A DNA stretch of 64,000 nt from Clostridia bacterium (GTDB lineage Bacteria > Bacillota > Clostridia > Oscillospirales > CAG-272). Positions 61,006 through 64,000 of the stretch are shown here, piece after piece; position 1 is the stretch's first letter; every line of letters begins with the position of its first letter. The position numbers and the translations under genes were made by a program. Location of the stretch: positions 16,629-80,628 of the forward strand of contig JAFSRI010000042.1 of the NCBI GenBank assembly GCA_017446155.1, in the 5' to 3' direction. The notes under the pieces were generated by a model that was not told where the DNA came from, did not search any database, and saw only the letters and a program-made list of their open reading frames with translations.

Positions 61006-63111
61006 GTGAAAATACTTCTTGTTACTATGGGTATGCGTATAGGCGGTGCGGAGACGCACATAGCCGAGCTTGCCTCAGAGCTCAATCGACGCGGGCATAC
61101 CGTAGTTTTGGCGTCTGCCGGCGGAGTATATGAAGAGAGGTTGATAAAAGAGGGTATTGAGTGCGTTCACGCGCCTCTCGATAAAAAATCGCCGGCGGCT
61201 CTTACGAAATCAACTTTTATAATGGATAAGCTGATAAAACACGGCGGGTTTGATTTAGTTCACGCACATGCAAGACTTCCCGCGTTTGTTTGCGGCAGGA
61301 TAGCGCGCAAATACGGTGTGAGATTTCTCACCACTGCGCACGGTGATTTTTACGTTACGAACGTTTTAAGGGCGCTGAGCGACTGGGGCGAGCACGCCTT
61401 TGCCGTAAGCGACGATATACGCGATTATTTGCGGCGAGAATATGACGTGGGGTTTGACAGGATAACCGTCGTGCCGAACGGAGTTGACACGAGCACTTTT
61501 TGTAAGCGAGAGAAAGACAGGGAGATACTGAAAAGTATAGGCGTCGAGCCGTGGCAGCGGGTGATAATGCACGTCAGCCGTCTTGATAGCCCGGCGTGTA
61601 ACATGGCAATATCGCTTATAGCCGCTATGCGCGAGACCGGCAGACAATATTCCGACGCGGTGCTTGTGATCGCAGGCGACGGAAATGAGATGGATTATGC
61701 CAAAAAAGAAGCGGATTCTGTCAACGGAGAGCTTAAAAGAGAAGCCGTGAAACTATTGGGCGCAAGAGAAGACGTGGCGGAGCTTCTGCCGTGTGCAGAC
61801 GTGTTTATCGGGCCTTCGCGCGCGGCTTTGGAGGCTATGGCGTGCGAAATACCGACGGTTGTCGCCGGTTGGCAGGGATATATCGGAATTTTCGGGGAAG
61901 AAACAAAAGAGAAATGCGTTAATACGAATTTCTGTGCGCGCGGCGTGCTTGATATGCAAGGCGACGAACTTAATGACGTTAGAAAAATTTTTGAAATGTC
62001 GGAGGAAGAACGTGCGGCGATCGCCTCTTATGGCAGAAAAATCGTATGTGAAAATTATTCGGTAAAACGCATGACAGATATTTACCTTGGCGTTTATGAA
62101 AGATTTGCCGAGATAAAACGCATCGGCAGATACGACTTTACGATATGCGGCTATTACGGCTTTGACAACGTGGGGGATGAGACGATGCTCAAATGCATCG
62201 TGAAAAAACTGCGTGAGAAAACCCCGTCTGCGCGGATTTGCGTTATGTCTCATCAGCCGAAAAAGACGGCGGACGAGCTTTGCGTTGACGCCGTTGCGAG
62301 AATGGATTACTGCAGAGTGAGAGGGGTTCTTCAAAACACCGACGAGTTTATTTTCGGCGGCGGGAATTTGCTGCAAGACAGGACGAGTACGCTTTCGCTT
62401 GTGTATTACACAAAGATGATTGCACTTGCAAAAAAATGCGGATGCAGGGTGAATATTTACGCAAACGGCATCGGCCCGATAAAATGGGAAAAAAACAAAA
62501 AACGAACAGCCGACGCGCTCGCCTTGGCGGATGAGATAACGCTGAGAGATGAAACGTCGTTTGAGTTATGCAGATCATTTAGGGATTATTTCAATGAAAA
62601 TATAGGTGAAATTATTCGCGTAAGGGATCCTGTGGAGAACATCATCCCGTCATCGGGGGCGCTTAGGGCAACCGTCGGCGCCGAACCGAAAGATTATTTC
62701 GTCGTTGCGCCGAAAAGACTGGATGACAAATACGACGAATATTTTGAAGACGACGCGGCAAGCGAGCTTTATGAGATAATAGCAAAACTGAAATGTGAAA
62801 AAACTCTTACGCCCGTTTTTATCGCAATGCACGAGGACGAAGACACGGCGATTTGCAAATATTTGGCTGACAGAACAGGCGGCGAGTTTATCTCGCGGCG
62901 GCTTTACGGTGAAGAGGTAGCGGAGCTTATGGCGGGGGCGGAGTTTTCAATTTGCTCACGGCTTCATGCAATGGTGCTTTCACACGCTGTCGAAACGCCG
63001 ACGGCGGCATTCACCGACGACGCTAAACTCACCGATTATCTTTCGGGGGCAAAATACAAAAAAATCATATGCAATGGGAAGATAAGCGTGTATTCGGAGT
63101 TTGAAATATAA
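61006..63111 (+). CDS. GT4 glycosyltransferase fused to CsaB-type polysaccharide pyruvyl transferase
   Basis: A 701-residue fusion. Residues 1-365 are a GT-B retaining glycosyltransferase: VTMGMRIGGAETHIAELA, HAHARLPAF, VPNGVDTSTF, VIAGDGNEMDYAKKEA and PSRAALEAMACEIPTVVAGW. Residues 375-700 are a polysaccharide pyruvyl transferase resembling CsaB: CGYYGFDNVGDETML, FGGGNLLQDRTS, YANGIGPI, ADEITLRDETS and CSRLHAMVLSHAVETPTAAF. CsaB pyruvylates wall polymers so that SLH-domain proteins can bind. Usually the two activities are separate genes. GTG 61006 has GGGAGGTGA 5 nt upstream. No signal or membrane segment, so it acts at the inner face. Confidence 0.9.
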   Translation: MKILLVTMGMRIGGAETHIAELASELNRRGHTVVLASAGGVYEERLIKEGIECVHAPLDKKSPAALTKSTFIMDKLIKHGGFDLVHAHARLPAFVCGRIARKYGVRFLTTAHGDFYVTNVLRALSDWGEHAFAVSDDIRDYLRREYDVGFDRITVVPNGVDTSTFCKREKDREILKSIGVEPWQRVIMHVSRLDSPACNMAISLIAAMRETGRQYSDAVLVIAGDGNEMDYAKKEADSVNGELKREAVKLLGAREDVAELLPCADVFIGPSRAALEAMACEIPTVVAGWQGYIGIFGEETKEKCVNTNFCARGVLDMQGDELNDVRKIFEMSEEERAAIASYGRKIVCENYSVKRMTDIYLGVYERFAEIKRIGRYDFTICGYYGFDNVGDETMLKCIVKKLREKTPSARICVMSHQPKKTADELCVDAVARMDYCRVRGVLQNTDEFIFGGGNLLQDRTSTLSLVYYTKMIALAKKCGCRVNIYANGIGPIKWEKNKKRTADALALADEITLRDETSFELCRSFRDYFNENIGEIIRVRDPVENIIPSSGALRATVGAEPKDYFVVAPKRLDDKYDEYFEDDAASELYEIIAKLKCEKTLTPVFIAMHEDEDTAICKYLADRTGGEFISRRLYGEEVAELMAGAEFSICSRLHAMVLSHAVETPTAAFTDDAKLTDYLSGAKYKKIICNGKISVYSEFEI

Positions 63112-63215
63112 CTTTTCGAGGCATTGATTTCTCTCGGAACAATATTGCTCGGTATTATGAATTAAGATAATTATTATTAAGTGATTTTAAAAACATTTCC
63201 GGTTTTTCTGAATGA
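63112..63215. other. AT-rich spacer at the start of the accessory junction
   Basis: Base composition drops sharply after the GT-CsaB stop. No terminator with a T-run and no gene is seen. Confidence 0.4.
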
Positions 63216-63593
63216 AAAAGCAATAAAACAAAAAACGATAAATATTATTTGAGCGACCATACCTTCAGATATGCGGAACTTGGAACGAAAAATCTCGATT
63301 ATGGCAGAGTGCTCGAAAATATCGTTGCTATTGAACTTTTAAGACGCGGCTATGAAGTTTACGTCGGAGTTCTTTACAAAAAAGAAATTGACTTTGTAGC
63401 TATTAAACGGAATGAAAAAATCTATATTCAGGTGGTCGACAATATCAGCGATCCGAATACTTTTGAACTGGAAGTATCACCTTTACTCGCAATCAAGGAC
63501 GCTTATCCTAAAATGATCATTGCGAGGACACGTCACGATGAGTACCAATATGAAGGCATAAAGATTATTGATATTGCTGACTGGCTAAAATAA
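63216..63593 (+). pseudogene. C-terminal remnant of a DUF4143 (AAA) ATPase
   Basis: The frame is open from the TGA at 63213 to the stop at 63593. It reads [17 protein letters not shown], then [28 protein letters not shown] and [22 protein letters not shown]. This is the DUF4143 nuclease-like C-terminus of a ~400-residue ATPase family, often subject to gain and loss. The ATPase half with Walker motifs is missing and no sensible start with a ribosome site precedes it; the first possible one is TTG 63249. It is therefore a truncated, probably dead gene. Confidence 0.75.
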
Positions 63594-63709
63594 CATTACT
63601 TTCCAATTTTAATATTGTTTTAATTTTGGGAAGTTGAAAGCTATTATAAATGTGGCTGAAACTGTCATAGTTAATATGTGGGGATGAAACATAGATAAGG
63701 AGTTTTTAT

Positions 63710-63778
63710 ATGGAAGTTAAAGATTGGATTAACATTATTGCTCTTATTATTATACCGATTTTGCAGCTTGAAGGGTAA
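63710..63778 (+). pseudogene. Truncated small membrane-protein start (DUF6680-like)
   Basis: ATG 63710 has AAGGAG 9 nt upstream and encodes 22 residues, MEVKDWINIIALIIIPIL then QLEG and stop. The sequence looks like the first membrane helix of a longer protein, which I tentatively compare with DUF6680 proteins that start in this way. The rest is absent, and the frame breaks at the first copy of a short direct repeat. It could also be a genuine tiny hydrophobic peptide. Confidence 0.45.
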
Positions 63779-63800
63779 GTTAGCGTTTGAGGGGTAAGTT
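63768..63800. repeat. Pair of 14-bp direct repeats
   Basis: ttgaagggtaagtt (63768-63781) and ttgaggggtaagtt (63787-63800) differ at one base, with period 19. They lie exactly where the truncated frame ends, which suggests a recombination or insertion scar. Confidence 0.6.
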
Positions 63801-63899
63801 GTGAGAGTCGGGTCGTCACGGCTGTTTTTATCGGTAGAAATGTTCATGCATTGCCGGTTTAATAGACGACAAGAAATCGGGAATTGTGAGGTAATCAGA

Positions 63900-64000
63900 G
63901 TGAAACGCAAAACAGCAAAAGACATACTGACAGAGTCCTTCCGCGAGGTGGCGGAGAGCAAAAACATAGATAAGATCACGATACAGGATATCGCGGACAA
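63900..64000 (+). CDS. TetR/AcrR family regulator (3' cut by window edge)
   Basis: GTG 63900 with GAGG 8 nt upstream opens a frame to the window end. The 33 visible residues read KRKTAKDILTESFREVAES, then a segment ending KITIQDIADN. This is the start of a TetR_N helix-turn-helix: helix 1 and the beginning of helix 2. The ligand-binding part lies outside the window. The target is unknown. Confidence 0.78.
   Translation, partial: MKRKTAKDILTESFREVAESKNIDKITIQDIAD

Noticed and set aside
1..64000. tRNA genes, rRNA genes, CRISPR arrays or prophage
   Set aside because: I looked for TpsiC-loop sequences, regularly spaced repeats and phage or transposase genes on both strands by eye and saw none. 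A tRNAscan and CRISPR search would be decisive.

Overview
The window reads as chromosomal core DNA of an anaerobic, spore-forming Bacillota of class Clostridia, probably an uncultured gut or rumen lineage. The evidence is the sporulation pair gpr-spoIIP behind rpsT, an oxygen-independent class III ribonucleotide reductase, a split transketolase, type II pantothenate kinase, Clostridia-type neighbourhoods (dprA-topA, rnc-radical SAM-smc-ftsY, yhbY-nadD-yqeK-LCP-rsfS-leuS), and strong sigma-A promoters of the form TTGACA-N17-TATAAT. Base composition is mixed, with GC-rich genes and very AT-rich spacers. I found no rRNA, tRNA, CRISPR array, prophage or intact insertion sequence. Genus cannot be fixed from sequence alone.

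Layout. 1-7157: the 3' part of an FtsK/SpoIIIE motor, tmk, a DJ-1 protein, 5-formyl-THF cyclo-ligase, a CPBP protease, mltG and a U32 tRNA-hydroxylation protein. 7158-9473: pgk-tpiA behind an extended -10 promoter with an AT-rich inverted repeat. 9574-20236: accessory metabolism, with a DUF6198 membrane protein, a small DUF4177 gene, an alpha-L-rhamnosidase/PPTase/unknown operon (minus strand), a HAD phosphatase, a mannonate-oxidoreductase-like SDR, a Gfo/Idh dehydrogenase, and a DUF4886 lipoprotein with a GDPD gene. 20242-24371: nrdG and nrdD-trxB on the minus strand, with tandem NrdR boxes in the nrdD promoter. 24896-28167: CPBP protease, Cys-cluster protein, then infC-rpmI-rplT behind an L20-type leader. 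28263-46430: RNA methyltransferase, dprA, topA, plsX, rnc, smc, ftsY, rdgB through to leuS. 46502-51106: DUF177-rpmF, DUF512 radical SAM, der, a degenerate PlsY-like protein, rpsT. 51175-54152: an undescribed 56-codon gene, spoIIP and gpr, then an unusual spacer carrying a candidate small RNA diverging from a tiny ribbon-helix-helix gene. 54160-58712 (minus): asnS, PLP aminotransferase, ddl, coaW. 59140-63111: split transketolase and a glycosyltransferase-CsaB fusion. 63112-64000: an AT-rich junction with two truncated genes, short direct repeats and the start of a TetR regulator.

Most genes serve translation, chromosome handling, cell-wall and lipid synthesis, and glycolysis or pentose metabolism. 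The most coherent unit beyond housekeeping is the dNTP module. Class III RNR here carries its own C-terminal CPNC redoxin and sits 3 nt upstream of a thioredoxin reductase that lacks the usual NADPH-phosphate motif, under tandem NrdR boxes. That suggests a disulfide-based, possibly NADPH-independent electron route to anaerobic dNTP synthesis.

The candidates I consider least described are this RNR chain, the candidate sRNA/RHH divergent pair near 53.8-54.1 kb with a 15-bp palindrome repeated at a second promoter, the ATA start of infC behind an attenuator, and several small genes absent from routine annotation. All functional statements are homology readings made by eye. No database search was run.
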